Counted from the first letter of the stretch, positions 51,966-61,611 are shown. The stretch: DNA of 64,000 bases from Verrucomicrobiota bacterium (GCA_018648805.1 JABGQM010000009.1:1-64000), one strand, 5' to 3'. Numbers and translations: made by a program. Notes: a model not told the origin generated them from the sequence alone.

Positions 51966-53447
51966 ATGCAGCCCTACAAACCCACCTGGACCTCGCTCAG
52001 TTCGCACCCATTCCCGACCTGGTTGCGGGATGCCAAGTTTGGGATCTATACCCACTGGGGCCCTTACTCCGTGGCGGGCTATGGCGGCGCGCGCCAGTTC
52101 CTCAACGGCAGCTGGTATGCGCGGCATATGTACCTGACCGATGCGCGGGAGTACGACTACCACTGCAAGCATTTCGGCACCCCCTCGAAGACGCTGGGCT
52201 ACAAGGATCTGATTCCGCAGTTCACGGCTGAAAAGTTTGATGCCGCGGAATGGGCCGACCTCTTCGCCCGCTCGGGGGCGAAATTCGCCGGACCGGTGGC
52301 AGCGCATCACGACAACTTCGCCATGTGGAACAGCCAGGTTAATCCCTGGAATGCGGCTAAGATGGGGCCCAAGCGCGACGTCACCGGGGAGCTGGCCAAA
52401 GCCATCCGCGCTGAGGGCATGAGCTTCATCGCCACGTTTCACAATGCCTACAACTGGTGGTTCTTCCCCAAGAGCGAGGCCTTCGACACGCTCGATCCGG
52501 CCTGCGAAATGCTCTACAGCCGCTGCAAGCAGGAGCGCGATCTGCCTGACCAGCAGTACCACGAGGACTGGCGCGACATGGTCTTCGAGGTGATCGAGAA
52601 GTATGAGCCAGACCTGCTCTGGTTCGATTTCGGGCTGGGGTTGCTGCGCGACCGCTACCGCCGTGAATTTCTGGCGCACTACTATAACAAGGCGGCCGCG
52701 TGGGGTCGCGAGGTCGCAGTGACCTACAAGAAGACCGGGGCCGGCTACAATTTGCCCCCGCTGACCGCCATGCTCGACTTCGAAGTGGGCAAGATGAACG
52801 AGCTCACCCCGCACCCCTGGATCAGCGATACCTCGATCGATACTGGGTTCGGCGGCTCCTGGTCGCATGTGCGCAACGTTGGCTTCAAGTCGGCCGAGCG
52901 GTTGGTTCACAACTTGGTCGACCGCGTCAGTAAGAACGGCTACCTCCTGCTCAATATCGGCCCGCGCGCCGATGGCACCATCCCCGAGGGGGCACAGGAG
53001 AGCCTTGAGAAGATGGGCGACTGGCTGCGCATCAACGGCGAGGCCATCTACGGCACCGTGCCTTGGCTCCACGCCGAGGAGGGTCCCACCAAGGGTGCCG
53101 CCAGTGGCGACTTCAACGAAGGCGCCGAGCTGCGTTTCAACAGCCAGGATATCCGCTACACCAGCAAGGATAATGACGTTTATGCCACCTGCCTTGGCCG
53201 CCCGGGCGAGCGTGTCACCATGAAGGTGTTTCTTGACCGAACCGACGACAGCAACGAAGTCCTGACCGGGACCGGGCCCATCCGCAACGCCCAGTATCTC
53301 TACCCGGAGGATATCGCCCGGATCACGATGCTCGGCCATGACGGCAGCTTGCCATGGGAGTTCGACGACGATGGCCTGCAGGTGGATCTACCGCGCAAAG
53401 TTCCCTCCGAGATCGCCGTCTCGCTTAAGATCGAGACCCTCGGTTGA
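51966..53447 (+). CDS. alpha-L-fucosidase, family GH29
   Basis: Protein of 493 residues with GH29 features: PTWLRDAKFGIYTHWGPYSVAGYG at the start, HHDNFAMWNS, KRDVTGELAKAIR, PDLLWFDFGLG with the expected nucleophile Asp221, and NGYLLLNIGPRADGTIPEGAQ. It releases fucose from oligosaccharides. Unlike many GH29 enzymes it has no signal peptide, so it should work in the cytoplasm. ATG 51966 has GGAG eight bases upstream. The preceding 204-base gap holds the operator candidate at 51814. Single-gene unit followed by the mannosidase gene. Confidence 0.93.
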   Translation: MQPYKPTWTSLSSHPFPTWLRDAKFGIYTHWGPYSVAGYGGARQFLNGSWYARHMYLTDAREYDYHCKHFGTPSKTLGYKDLIPQFTAEKFDAAEWADLFARSGAKFAGPVAAHHDNFAMWNSQVNPWNAAKMGPKRDVTGELAKAIRAEGMSFIATFHNAYNWWFFPKSEAFDTLDPACEMLYSRCKQERDLPDQQYHEDWRDMVFEVIEKYEPDLLWFDFGLGLLRDRYRREFLAHYYNKAAAWGREVAVTYKKTGAGYNLPPLTAMLDFEVGKMNELTPHPWISDTSIDTGFGGSWSHVRNVGFKSAERLVHNLVDRVSKNGYLLLNIGPRADGTIPEGAQESLEKMGDWLRINGEAIYGTVPWLHAEEGPTKGAASGDFNEGAELRFNSQDIRYTSKDNDVYATCLGRPGERVTMKVFLDRTDDSNEVLTGTGPIRNAQYLYPEDIARITMLGHDGSLPWEFDDDGLQVDLPRKVPSEIAVSLKIETLG

Positions 53448-53461
53448 AGGCGGAGCGCATG

Positions 53462-53485
53462 TGTAGCCGGCCGTCTGGCCGCCAC
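53462..53485. repeat. possible distant REP-like hairpin
   Basis: TGTAGCC (53462-53468) is followed by GGCC-GTCT-GGCC. The head matches the REP-like element at 43503, but the stem differs. It lies just after the GH29 stop codon. Confidence 0.35.
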
Positions 53486-53580
53486 GGGTGCGTTGACAAC
53501 TGGTTGCCGGGACGTGATGTGAACGGATAGCTGAAGGTGTTTTGGCTTTTATATGTGTATGCAGTGATAGGAGATATGGA

Positions 53581-56079
53581 ATGCAGCAAGTGAATCTTGA
53601 TGGAAAATGGACGGTCAGGCAGGAGGGCGGCGACCTGTCGCTGCCCGCACGCGTGCCGGGGGATGTAATATCGGATCTGCTCAAGGCGAAACAGATTCCG
53701 GATCCTTTCTACCGTGAGAACGAGCGCGATGTACAGTGGGTTGGCGAAGCCGACTGGACCTACGAACGCCAATTCAAGGTGTCTGCCGCCCTCATGCGTG
53801 GGGAGCGGGTCGTGCTGCAGTGTGACGGGCTCGATACCTTTGCGACGGTGACCGTCAACGGGAAGCGCATCGCGACCACCGACAACATGTTTCGGAGCTT
53901 TGAGTGGGACGTGAAGTCCTACCTGCAGGTTGGCACCAACACCATTCAGATTACATTCAAGTCAGTCAACGACTACACCCGCAAAGTCGTCCGTGAGCGC
54001 GCGCTGCATTCACAGGTCGGCGGGGGGCATCCGACCGCCCATCCATGTTTTGTCCGCAAGGAGCAGTGCAACTTTGGCTGGGACTGGGGGATCATCCTGG
54101 TGACCTGTGGCATCTGGCGCAGTATCCGCCTGGCAAGCATCTCCACGGGGCGCCTGGCTGACCTGCGGATTGACCAGGAGCATGTCGGCGGCAAGGTCTC
54201 ACTCGGGGTCGAGGTGGGGGTCGAGGCGACCACACGCAAGGCCCTGACCGTGCGCACCACGTTGCGGCTTAAAGGCAAGGTCGTGGCGCAGCAGGAGACG
54301 GCATCGCGGGGACGCAACACACGCGTGGCGCTGCAGGTCAGCGACCCGCAGCTCTGGTGGCCCAACGGCATGGGGGATCAGCCGCTCTACGACCTGCAGG
54401 TCGAACTGCTTGATGGCGCGGGCGCGCGCCTGGATGGCCAGACCAAGCGCATCGGCTTGCGGACACTGCGCCTCGATCGCCATGCTGATGAATGGGGTGA
54501 GTCGTTCCAGTTCGTAGTCAATGGCGTACCGTTCTTTGCCAAGGGCGCCAACTGGATTCCGGCCGACGCCGTTCTGGCGCGCCGTTCACCGGAGATGTAC
54601 CGCTCGCTGATCGAGGATTCCGCCGCAGTCAACATGAACATGCTGCGTGTCTGGGGTGGGGGTATCTACGAGGACGATGTCTTCTATGATATCTGTGACG
54701 AGTTGGGCATCTGCGTCTGGCAGGACTTCATGTTTGCCTGCATGGCCTATCCCTCCTGGAAGGAACCGTTCATGAAGACGGTTGAAGCCGAGGCGCGTGA
54801 CAACCTGCGGCGTCTGCGTCACCACCCCTGCATCGCGCTCTGGTGCGGCAACAATGAACTTGAGCAGCAGTCGGTCGTTAAGGGTGGCAGTGAGCGGAAT
54901 ATGAGTTGGGAGGAGTACGCCCTTCTGTTCGACGACCTGCTGGCGGATGTGTCACGCGAGCTCGCCCCGCAGACCGATTACTGGCCGAGCAGTCCGCATT
55001 CGCCGCACGGTGAGCGGGCTGACTTCAACAATCCCGATTGCGGCGACGCGCATCTCTGGGATGTGTGGCACGGCAAGAAGCCCTTCGAGTGGTACCGCAC
55101 CTGCGGACATCGCTTCAACAGCGAGTTCGGCTTCCAGTCGTTCCCTGAGCCGAAGACGGTCAATGGGTACACGCAGGCGCAGGATCGCAACGTCACCACG
55201 GCGGTGATGGAACACCATCAGCGTTCCGGTATCGGCAACACCACGATCATGCAGTACATGCTGGACTGGTTCCGCCTGCCCGGCTCATTCGATATGCAGC
55301 TCTGGACCTCGCAGATTCTGCAGGGCATGGCGATCAAGTATGCCTGTGAACACTGGCGGCGCAGCATGCCGCGCGGCATGGGCACGCTCTACTGGCAGCT
55401 CAACGATGTCTGGCCAGTGGCGAGCTGGGCCTCGATCGATTACCACGGGCGCTGGAAGGCGCTGCACTACATGGCGCGTCACTTCTTTGCGCCGCTGCTC
55501 GTCAGCGGCCTGGAGGATGCCGCCAAGGGGACGGTTGAGGTCCATGTCACGAGTGATCTGTTGAAATCAGCGTCGGGCAAACTGACGTGGGTGGTGACGG
55601 ATGCGAAGGGGCACAAGCTGCTGACAGGGACCAAGACTATCCGCACGCCAATCAACGGCAACCGCAAGGCCGCCACGCTGAAGCTGGCGGAACTGGTCAA
55701 GTCGCAGGCGTCTGCATCCGGTGGGGACGGCGATCGCGATCTAATGGTGTGGTTGGAACTCACGGTCAAGGGGCAGCCCACGGCGACCAACCTGGTGACC
55801 TTCGCCCGGCCCAAGCATCTCGAGCTGGCTGCGAAACCGGGCATCACCGCCGATGTCGTGGCCAACAAGAACGGCTCGTTCCGCGTATCGCTCAAGACCA
55901 AGCATCCGGCCCTGTGGACCTGGCTTGAGCTCGAGGGTGTCGATGCAGAGCTTTCCGACAACTTCGTGCATCTGCGCCCCGGCCGCAGCGTGCGCGTCAC
56001 ACTGACGCCCGCGCGGCCGCTGACCCCGGCGCAGCTGCGCAAGAAGCTGACCATAAGGAGCTTGGTGGATACGTTCTAG
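53581..56079 (+). CDS. beta-mannosidase, family GH2
   Basis: Protein of 832 residues typical of beta-mannosidases: VNLDGKWTVRQ, PARVPGDVISDLLKAKQIPDPFYRENE, WTYERQF, FVRKEQCNFGWDWG, ANWIPAD, RVWGGGIYE, acid/base Glu426 in WCGNNELEQQ and nucleophile Glu515 in NSEFGFQSFPE. It removes terminal beta-mannose from the non-reducing end. No signal peptide, hence intracellular. AGGAG lies upstream of ATG 53581. Its stop shares the bases CTAG with the stop of the sugar kinase on the other strand. Confidence 0.94.
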   Translation: MQQVNLDGKWTVRQEGGDLSLPARVPGDVISDLLKAKQIPDPFYRENERDVQWVGEADWTYERQFKVSAALMRGERVVLQCDGLDTFATVTVNGKRIATTDNMFRSFEWDVKSYLQVGTNTIQITFKSVNDYTRKVVRERALHSQVGGGHPTAHPCFVRKEQCNFGWDWGIILVTCGIWRSIRLASISTGRLADLRIDQEHVGGKVSLGVEVGVEATTRKALTVRTTLRLKGKVVAQQETASRGRNTRVALQVSDPQLWWPNGMGDQPLYDLQVELLDGAGARLDGQTKRIGLRTLRLDRHADEWGESFQFVVNGVPFFAKGANWIPADAVLARRSPEMYRSLIEDSAAVNMNMLRVWGGGIYEDDVFYDICDELGICVWQDFMFACMAYPSWKEPFMKTVEAEARDNLRRLRHHPCIALWCGNNELEQQSVVKGGSERNMSWEEYALLFDDLLADVSRELAPQTDYWPSSPHSPHGERADFNNPDCGDAHLWDVWHGKKPFEWYRTCGHRFNSEFGFQSFPEPKTVNGYTQAQDRNVTTAVMEHHQRSGIGNTTIMQYMLDWFRLPGSFDMQLWTSQILQGMAIKYACEHWRRSMPRGMGTLYWQLNDVWPVASWASIDYHGRWKALHYMARHFFAPLLVSGLEDAAKGTVEVHVTSDLLKSASGKLTWVVTDAKGHKLLTGTKTIRTPINGNRKAATLKLAELVKSQASASGGDGDRDLMVWLELTVKGQPTATNLVTFARPKHLELAAKPGITADVVANKNGSFRVSLKTKHPALWTWLELEGVDAELSDNFVHLRPGRSVRVTLTPARPLTPAQLRKKLTIRSLVDTF

Positions 56080-56975
56080 CTCGGATCGCTATGCGATCGC
56101 GCCATCCGCTCCAGCACATCCTCTAATGTGCCGGCAAAGGGGCCGGGCGTTTCCATCTTCAGGGAGACCAGGGCGGCGGCGAACGTGAGGGCGTCGGCGG
56201 GGGCGTGGTCGAGCCGGCGAGCCATGTAGCCGGCGAAGGTCGTGTCGCCACGGCCGGTGCGTCCGACAACGCTCCTGTTGGAGAAGGGCGCGAAGATCGT
56301 CTCGCCCTCGACACGGGCCAGGACGCCATCCGCGCGGGTGATCACCACTTCCGGGCAGCCCCAGTCGGCAAACTGTTTGGCGGCTGCTTCCAGATCGTCG
56401 TGACCGGTCAGTAGCTTCGCCTCGACCACATCCAACTTCACGCGATCGAGCAGGGCGGTGATCTCGGCCTTGGCGGCCACATCTTCGAAGCGGATCTTGC
56501 GTGTGGCGGGATCGACCTTGCGGACAAAGCTTTGCATGTCTGTCGAGACGCTGTAGCCGCGGGCCTTCAGGCCGCGGATTAGATCCAGTGTGAACTCCTG
56601 GTCCGTGATGCCGGCCAGGTGCACGAAGCGACTCTCAATGGCCGGCATGTCGTCGACCTGCATGAAACCCGCATTCTCGGTCTGGTCCATCTCGCGCACA
56701 TCCACATCCTCACAGGGATGCACCACGCGCATGCGTGTGGTGTGTTCCGTGGGGATCAGCACACAGTCGACACCCAAGGCCCGCATGGGCTCGAGAATGG
56801 GCTCATCGGCGGGGTGCATGCGGGTCACGACCGTGACGCGGGCACCCACGCGGGCGGCGGCCATGGCCCCGCACAGCACGGCGCTGCCCGGTGCGGTGGC
56901 CGGCGCCCCACCAAAAGGGTGAATCTCGTCGTAGCACATGTGGCCTATAAAGGTGATGTCGGTTGGTGTGTTCAT
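56076..56975 (-). CDS. PfkB-family sugar kinase
   Basis: Protein of 299 residues with the ribokinase/PfkB pattern: GGAPATAPGSAVLCGAMAAARVGARVTVVTR near the start, and the anion-hole and catalytic motif TGRGDTTFAG with base Asp244. It phosphorylates a sugar in the cytosol. AAGGAG precedes ATG 56975. It overlaps the GH65 gene by 4 bases (ATGA), so it likely phosphorylates a sugar made by that pathway. The precise sugar is not evident. Confidence 0.88.
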   Translation of the reverse strand: MNTPTDITFIGHMCYDEIHPFGGAPATAPGSAVLCGAMAAARVGARVTVVTRMHPADEPILEPMRALGVDCVLIPTEHTTRMRVVHPCEDVDVREMDQTENAGFMQVDDMPAIESRFVHLAGITDQEFTLDLIRGLKARGYSVSTDMQSFVRKVDPATRKIRFEDVAAKAEITALLDRVKLDVVEAKLLTGHDDLEAAAKQFADWGCPEVVITRADGVLARVEGETIFAPFSNRSVVGRTGRGDTTFAGYMARRLDHAPADALTFAAALVSLKMETPGPFAGTLEDVLERMARSHSDPS

Positions 56976-59173
56976 AGCGTTTTCTCCTTAATGTTTCCCC
57001 CCGCCTCAATCTCCACCCACGCCCCATCCCCAATCCGTACCGGGACGGCACAGGGCTGGTCTGTTCCAACGCTGACTTCAACGCCTTCGCGGGTGATCTC
57101 GATGTCGACGGGCTGGTGGTGCCAGTGCACTCTGAAAGCGAGACGGCTCCATTGACGCGGCAGGTTGGGGCGCAGGGCCAGTCCCTCGGATGTGACGTCG
57201 AGTCCGCCGAAGCCGTGCACCACGGTGTACCATTCCACGGCGCCGCCGGAGACATGCACGCCGCGCTCGGTATCGAGATTGACGTCGTCGAGGTCCATGC
57301 GGCATGAGGCGTGCAGGTTGTAGAGCGCTTCATCGTTCAATCCACAGCGTGCGGCGGCATAGGCCATGCCGGGCAGGGAGAGCGACGAGCCATGCAGGGT
57401 GCGGGCGTTGTAGTAGTGCCAGTTCTTGCGGCGGATCTCCCGCGGGTAGCGCGCCTCGAAGGGGATGAAGGCGGCCAGGACATCGGGCTGCTTGACGGCC
57501 TGCGAGTGGCTGCAATAGGTCTCGCAGATGCCACCCAGATCCCTATCCAGCTCGAAGAAGCCGTCATTCTGTTCGACGATGCCGTCCGCATTGGTTTCGT
57601 GGATAAAGAGCTGCTCGGCCATCGAACGCCAAGTGGCGGCTTCCTCGCTGTTGACGCCGATGCGATCCGCAATCGGCGCGTAGTCGGTCTGGGCGAAGAG
57701 CCCGGCGGCATACGCCAAGTTCCACTGGGCCATCAGCGAGATGAAGACGTTGTTGTCGGCGAAGGTGTGATACTGGTCGGGGCAGCCGATGTCGGGCAGT
57801 TCGTAGCGCTCTCTGGCCGCGTCCCAGGTCAGCCGCGAGGCGTAGAAGCGGGCGGTCTCGAAGGCGAACTCGGCGCCCATATCCCGGATCACACTCTCAT
57901 CGCCGGTGATGGCGGCGTAGCGCATGAACATGTGGGCGGCGTCGGCGGAAATATGGATCTCCCGTTCCTGCAGACAGAGCCAGGGGGCGGTCTCTTCTTC
58001 GCCACGGGTGTTGGTCTCCCACGGCACCTGGGCGCCCTGGGCGCCCCAGCGCTTCGCGTTGGCGCGGTACAGGGGCAACTGGTTGTAGCGATACTCCAGC
58101 AGCTTGCGGGCGCGATGCGGTTGGGTCAGCAGGTAGTAGGGGAACATGTGAAAGTCCATGTCCCAGAAGGTGAGGAAGCGGTAGCCGTGCCCGGTGAGCC
58201 CCTTGATCGGGATGCCGGTCTGCTCGGCGATGGGACTGAGCGCCATGTGCATGTGCATCTGGCCGAAGTTGAAGCCTTGGACCGTGGAGGGGTTGCCGTC
58301 GAACTCGACGCGGGTCTCACGTCGCAGTTGCTCGTAGGCGGCCTGGTGGTCGAAAGCACAGGCGGCGAAGCCGCGTTCGCACGCGGCCTCGGCTTGGCGC
58401 TGGGCCTCGGCCAGCGACATGGTGCCGGCGATGGCAAAGAGTTCGATCGCGATGTTATCGCCGCGGTTGATCACCCGCTGACACTGCACAAGGGCGATGG
58501 AGATGTTGCTGCCGGCGGTGATGCACTCGATGCCGCGCAGTGAGTCGGTCGCGATGCGCGCACCGGGTGTCCAGAGAGGAACATCGTTCGTGTTGGCGAC
58601 CGTTTCGTGCAGCGTGCCGTTCAGGGCGACGGGGGCCTCGTGGTTGAGCCGACGCAGGTCGGCACGCAGGCAGATCAGGTGGGGGTCGGCCATGCTGACA
58701 AAGCGCTGCGAGTCGATGCGTGTGCGGCGCGCGTCATCGTCGCGAAAAACGAGGGTGCGGCGCATGCGCGCTCCGTCGATTTCCAGGAGGCGCTCCGCGC
58801 TGAGGACCTTGTGGGTATCGAAGGCAAAGCGTTGGCCGTCCACGTCGATGGTGAGCGCAATGGGGAAGGGGAGGTTGGGCAGGGTCTGGATGGAGTTGTC
58901 GGTGGCGGCTTCCAGCGCTTGCGGAGTCATGCGCTGCGGGTGGGTCAGGATATGGTCGGGATCGTGGAAGCCCAGTAGTGAGGCGGGGCCGGTGGCATAG
59001 GTGCCCGCCACATAGAATTCGGGGCGTCCCCAGTCCGGACACTCCTCGTGGGCGCCGCGTAGGCCCAGCATACCGTTGGAGAGGGAGAAGGTGGTGCCTA
59101 GCTTGCCCTCCAGCTCCCGCTTGGTCGACTGCACCCAGTAACGTTGTCGTGGATCTCGTGCTTCAATACGCAT
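56972..59173 (-). CDS. glycoside hydrolase family 65 protein with Glu-to-Gln change at the catalytic acid position
   Basis: Protein of 733 residues of the maltose/kojibiose/trehalose phosphorylase family: FSLSNGMLGLRGAHEE, FWDMDFHMFPYYLL, WETNTRGEEETAP, EIHISADAAHMFMRY, VKQPDVLAAF and HGSSLSLPGMAYAAA. In characterised members the general acid is the Glu of the PDEYH motif; here it reads CPDQYH, with Gln467 (codon CAG at 57775-57773). Either the enzyme is inactive, uses another acid, or has a changed reaction. ATG 59173 is chosen by family alignment; TTG 59230 is upstream. Coupled to the PfkB kinase. Confidence 0.88.
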   Translation of the reverse strand: MRIEARDPRQRYWVQSTKRELEGKLGTTFSLSNGMLGLRGAHEECPDWGRPEFYVAGTYATGPASLLGFHDPDHILTHPQRMTPQALEAATDNSIQTLPNLPFPIALTIDVDGQRFAFDTHKVLSAERLLEIDGARMRRTLVFRDDDARRTRIDSQRFVSMADPHLICLRADLRRLNHEAPVALNGTLHETVANTNDVPLWTPGARIATDSLRGIECITAGSNISIALVQCQRVINRGDNIAIELFAIAGTMSLAEAQRQAEAACERGFAACAFDHQAAYEQLRRETRVEFDGNPSTVQGFNFGQMHMHMALSPIAEQTGIPIKGLTGHGYRFLTFWDMDFHMFPYYLLTQPHRARKLLEYRYNQLPLYRANAKRWGAQGAQVPWETNTRGEEETAPWLCLQEREIHISADAAHMFMRYAAITGDESVIRDMGAEFAFETARFYASRLTWDAARERYELPDIGCPDQYHTFADNNVFISLMAQWNLAYAAGLFAQTDYAPIADRIGVNSEEAATWRSMAEQLFIHETNADGIVEQNDGFFELDRDLGGICETYCSHSQAVKQPDVLAAFIPFEARYPREIRRKNWHYYNARTLHGSSLSLPGMAYAAARCGLNDEALYNLHASCRMDLDDVNLDTERGVHVSGGAVEWYTVVHGFGGLDVTSEGLALRPNLPRQWSRLAFRVHWHHQPVDIEITREGVEVSVGTDQPCAVPVRIGDGAWVEIEAGGNIKEKTL

Positions 59174-59221
59174 GCGGGACAAGGTAGCGAATTTGACGGC
59201 GGCTGGGTAGTGTGATTTTGC

Positions 59222-59250
59222 GTGTCGCAAACGTTCATGTTCTTTGTCGC
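59222..59250 (+). promoter_or_regulatory. direct-repeat operator candidate between divergent GH65 and isomerase genes
   Basis: GTGTCGC (59222-59228) and TTGTCGC (59244-59250) are 22 bp apart, followed by GATAAT. Lying between divergent starts at 59173 and 59300, it could control both. Confidence 0.55.
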
Positions 59251-59299
59251 GATAATACGCTGTGTATAGCGCCGCGTATTCTGCTAACTTTCTGACACT

Positions 59300-60067
59300 A
59301 TGAAAAACAAGCGAGAGATCTATATCAGTACTGTGGCGTTGGACCCCACCCGTTGGGGCCGGCGTATACCGTCGTTTGACGTGAGTGAGTGGCTGCCCCG
59401 CTTCGCGCGTGATGGGTTTGATGGCGTTGAGCTATGGGAGTTTCACTTCCTGCCGGCCGAGAAGGCGGAGCAGGATCGGTTGGTGGCCGCCGCCTCTTCG
59501 GTGGCGATCTACAACTCCTATGTCGGGTTTGCCGACGAAGATGCCGAGGCACGTGCCGGGGCGGCGGAAGCTATCACACGACTACAACCACGCGCCGTGA
59601 AGTATAACCTGGGTGGGGATGCCACCAAGAAGGACGAGTATCGCCGCAACCTGTTGGCCTGGGCGGACGCGCTGCCGGCGGACTGCCGGCTGCTCTGTGA
59701 GTGTCATCCGGGCTCCATTCTTGAACAGGTGCCGGATGCCGTAGCCTTCTTTGCGGATCTTGATCCGGAACGGTTCGGGGTGGTCGCACATCTGTCGGGC
59801 GATCCCGCGGGCACCGAGAGCTGGTTTGCGGAATTCGATGGCCGGGTACAGCACCTGCATGTACAGCTACGCGGCCCGGAGAGCGATCCGAGCGTTGCGG
59901 CCAACCGGGTTCCGCTGGATGCCGGTTTCGCGGCTATCAAGGCGCATGGCTTCACGGGGAGCGTGGCGATCGAGTTTTCGCGGGGTATCGGTCGGGAAGA
60001 GGACATTGAGGAAATCTACAAGAATGCCTGCACGGACCTGGCGTACATCAGGCAGGCGTTGGCCTAG
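59300..60067 (+). CDS. sugar phosphate isomerase/epimerase-like TIM-barrel protein
   Basis: Protein of 255 residues of the xylose-isomerase-like barrel family. Seen: DGFDGVELWEFHFLP (strand with Glu ligand), LCECHPGSILEQ, VVAHLSGDPAGTE, VQHLHVQLRGPES and GSVAIEFSRGI, which carry the usual metal-binding Glu, His and Asp. It is probably a keto-sugar or inositol-type isomerase or epimerase in the cytosol. It is followed by the 2-hydroxyacid dehydrogenase gene after 33 bases. Reaction not assigned. Confidence 0.82.
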   Translation: MKNKREIYISTVALDPTRWGRRIPSFDVSEWLPRFARDGFDGVELWEFHFLPAEKAEQDRLVAAASSVAIYNSYVGFADEDAEARAGAAEAITRLQPRAVKYNLGGDATKKDEYRRNLLAWADALPADCRLLCECHPGSILEQVPDAVAFFADLDPERFGVVAHLSGDPAGTESWFAEFDGRVQHLHVQLRGPESDPSVAANRVPLDAGFAAIKAHGFTGSVAIEFSRGIGREEDIEEIYKNACTDLAYIRQALA

Positions 60068-60100
60068 GCCGGGGATTAGCGCAGAGCACAAAGGAATACC

Positions 60101-61111
60101 ATGCTAAAAATGCTACACGTTACGAATCGTCGCTCGCAAATTGCGTCGGACGGTCCATTTGCAAATGCTTTACGGGAATTGGGTGAGCTGGTGCTGCTTG
60201 AGCAGGCCCGCGAGTTGAGTGACGACGAGGTCCTGGCGCAGATGCGCACGGCCGATGTGCTGATCACGAACTGGGCGACGCGACGGATTCCGGACGCGCT
60301 GGCCGAGGATCCGGGGAAGGTACGCTACATTCTCAACATCGGCGGGACGTGCAATGCGCCCGTACCGATCGAAGTGATCCGCGCCGGGATTTCCGTCACG
60401 AACTGGGGCGATACGCCGGCGCGAGCGGTGTCGGAAGGCGCGATGTCGCTCCTCCTGGCTGTACTCAAGGATCTGCGCGGCCGCACAGCCGGTGTGGTGG
60501 AGGGGAAGACCTGGGGCGCCGGCCGGTTGGGACTCGCCTCGGGAACGCTGTGCGGTACGAAGGTGGGACTCTACGGTTGCGGTGTGATCGGACAACGCTT
60601 CGTCAAGCAGGTCGCCGCCTTCGAGCCTGAGCTGCTGGTGTACGACCCGTATGCCAAGGAACTGCCTGAAGCGTGTCGTCGTGTGGAGAGCATGGATGCC
60701 CTGTTCGGGGAGAGCGAAGTGGTGGTCATCTGGGCAGGACTATCCGACGAGACGCGGGGCTCCGTGACCGCCGAGTTGCTGGCCAAGTTGCCGGATCACG
60801 CCATCATCATCAACTGCGCGCGCGGCGAGATCATCGACCAGGATGCGCTGTTTGCCGAGCTGAAGGCGGGGCGTCTGCGTGCCGGACTGGATGTGCTCGT
60901 GGGCGACAACTACCTGGCCGAGGGAGACGAGGCGCACACCTGGCCGAACCTGCTGATCACCTGTCACGATATCAATTCCGCCAGCTGGCCCACACGGCCG
61001 CCGCAACTTGGTTATGGTGATCACATTGCCCTGGATAACCTCAAGCGCTTCATCGCCGGCGAGCCCCTGAAGTTCGTGATGGACGAGGCGCGGTACTTGT
61101 TGAGTAGTTAG
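60101..61111 (+). CDS. D-isomer-specific 2-hydroxyacid dehydrogenase
   Basis: Protein of 336 residues. The NAD fold is seen in KVGLYGCGVIGQRF (G-x-G-x2-G), followed by VYDPYAKEL. Catalytic residues: Arg in NCARGEIIDQ, and His in ITCHDINSA; the region AGLDVLVGDNYL holds the third block. It would interconvert a 2-keto and a D-2-hydroxy acid, such as a glycerate, phosphoglycerate or sugar-acid product. AAAGGA lies before ATG 60101. It is followed after 2 bases by fRMsr copy 2, in one operon with the isomerase. Confidence 0.88.
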   Translation: MLKMLHVTNRRSQIASDGPFANALRELGELVLLEQARELSDDEVLAQMRTADVLITNWATRRIPDALAEDPGKVRYILNIGGTCNAPVPIEVIRAGISVTNWGDTPARAVSEGAMSLLLAVLKDLRGRTAGVVEGKTWGAGRLGLASGTLCGTKVGLYGCGVIGQRFVKQVAAFEPELLVYDPYAKELPEACRRVESMDALFGESEVVVIWAGLSDETRGSVTAELLAKLPDHAIIINCARGEIIDQDALFAELKAGRLRAGLDVLVGDNYLAEGDEAHTWPNLLITCHDINSASWPTRPPQLGYGDHIALDNLKRFIAGEPLKFVMDEARYLLSS

Positions 61112-61113
61112 GC

Positions 61114-61575
61114 ATGACCCCCTCTGTCTCGCCCTACCATGCTCTGCGCCAGCGCATCGCGGCGCTGTGCGATGGGGAGACCGATACCGTTGCGCTCATG
61201 GCAACGATCGCGTGCGAGCTCTATCATGCGTTCGATCATTTCGACTGGGTGGGCTTTTACCGCCATGTGGGCGATGGGGCCCTGAAGATTGGCCCGTACC
61301 AGGGCGGGCATGGCTGCCTGACGATACCCTCCGGTCGGGGTGTGTGCGGCAAGTGTGCGCGCGAGCAGCAGATCCAGAATGTGCCGGATGTGAATGCGGT
61401 GCCGGATCATATCGCCTGCTCATCGACGACGCGTTCGGAACTTGTGCTTCCCGTCGTGAGCGCAGACGGTGAGCTGATCGCTGTGTTGGATATTGATTCT
61501 GATACGCCGCACGCTTTCACAGTAGACGATGAGCGACATCTGCAGGCGATCTGCGCGATTGTGGCCGGGCCGTAA
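61114..61575 (+). CDS. GAF-domain free methionine-R-sulfoxide reductase (fRMsr, copy 2)
   Basis: Protein of 153 residues, paralogue of the gene at 38750 and sharing ACELYHAFDHFDWVGFYR, KIGPYQGGHGCLTI, GRGVCGKCA, HIACSSTTRSELVLPV and IAVLDIDSD. All Cys expected for the redox cycle are present. It reduces free Met-R-sulfoxide. It sits 2 bases after the dehydrogenase gene, so in this copy it belongs to a sugar-acid operon rather than a methionine one. Shorter than copy 1 at both ends. Confidence 0.88.
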   Translation: MTPSVSPYHALRQRIAALCDGETDTVALMATIACELYHAFDHFDWVGFYRHVGDGALKIGPYQGGHGCLTIPSGRGVCGKCAREQQIQNVPDVNAVPDHIACSSTTRSELVLPVVSADGELIAVLDIDSDTPHAFTVDDERHLQAICAIVAGP

Positions 61576-61611
61576 CGTTCCCCCACGCCCTCCCCTCCGA
61601 CAGCGGCCCAC

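Noticed and set aside
51909..53339. 476-codon open frame antisense to the fucosidase
   Set aside because: The opposite strand encodes a clear GH29 enzyme; the antisense product matches nothing recognisable.
57311..58543. 410-codon open frame antisense to GH65
   Set aside because: Gly/Val-rich shadow of a well-supported glycosidase; no start signal or motif.
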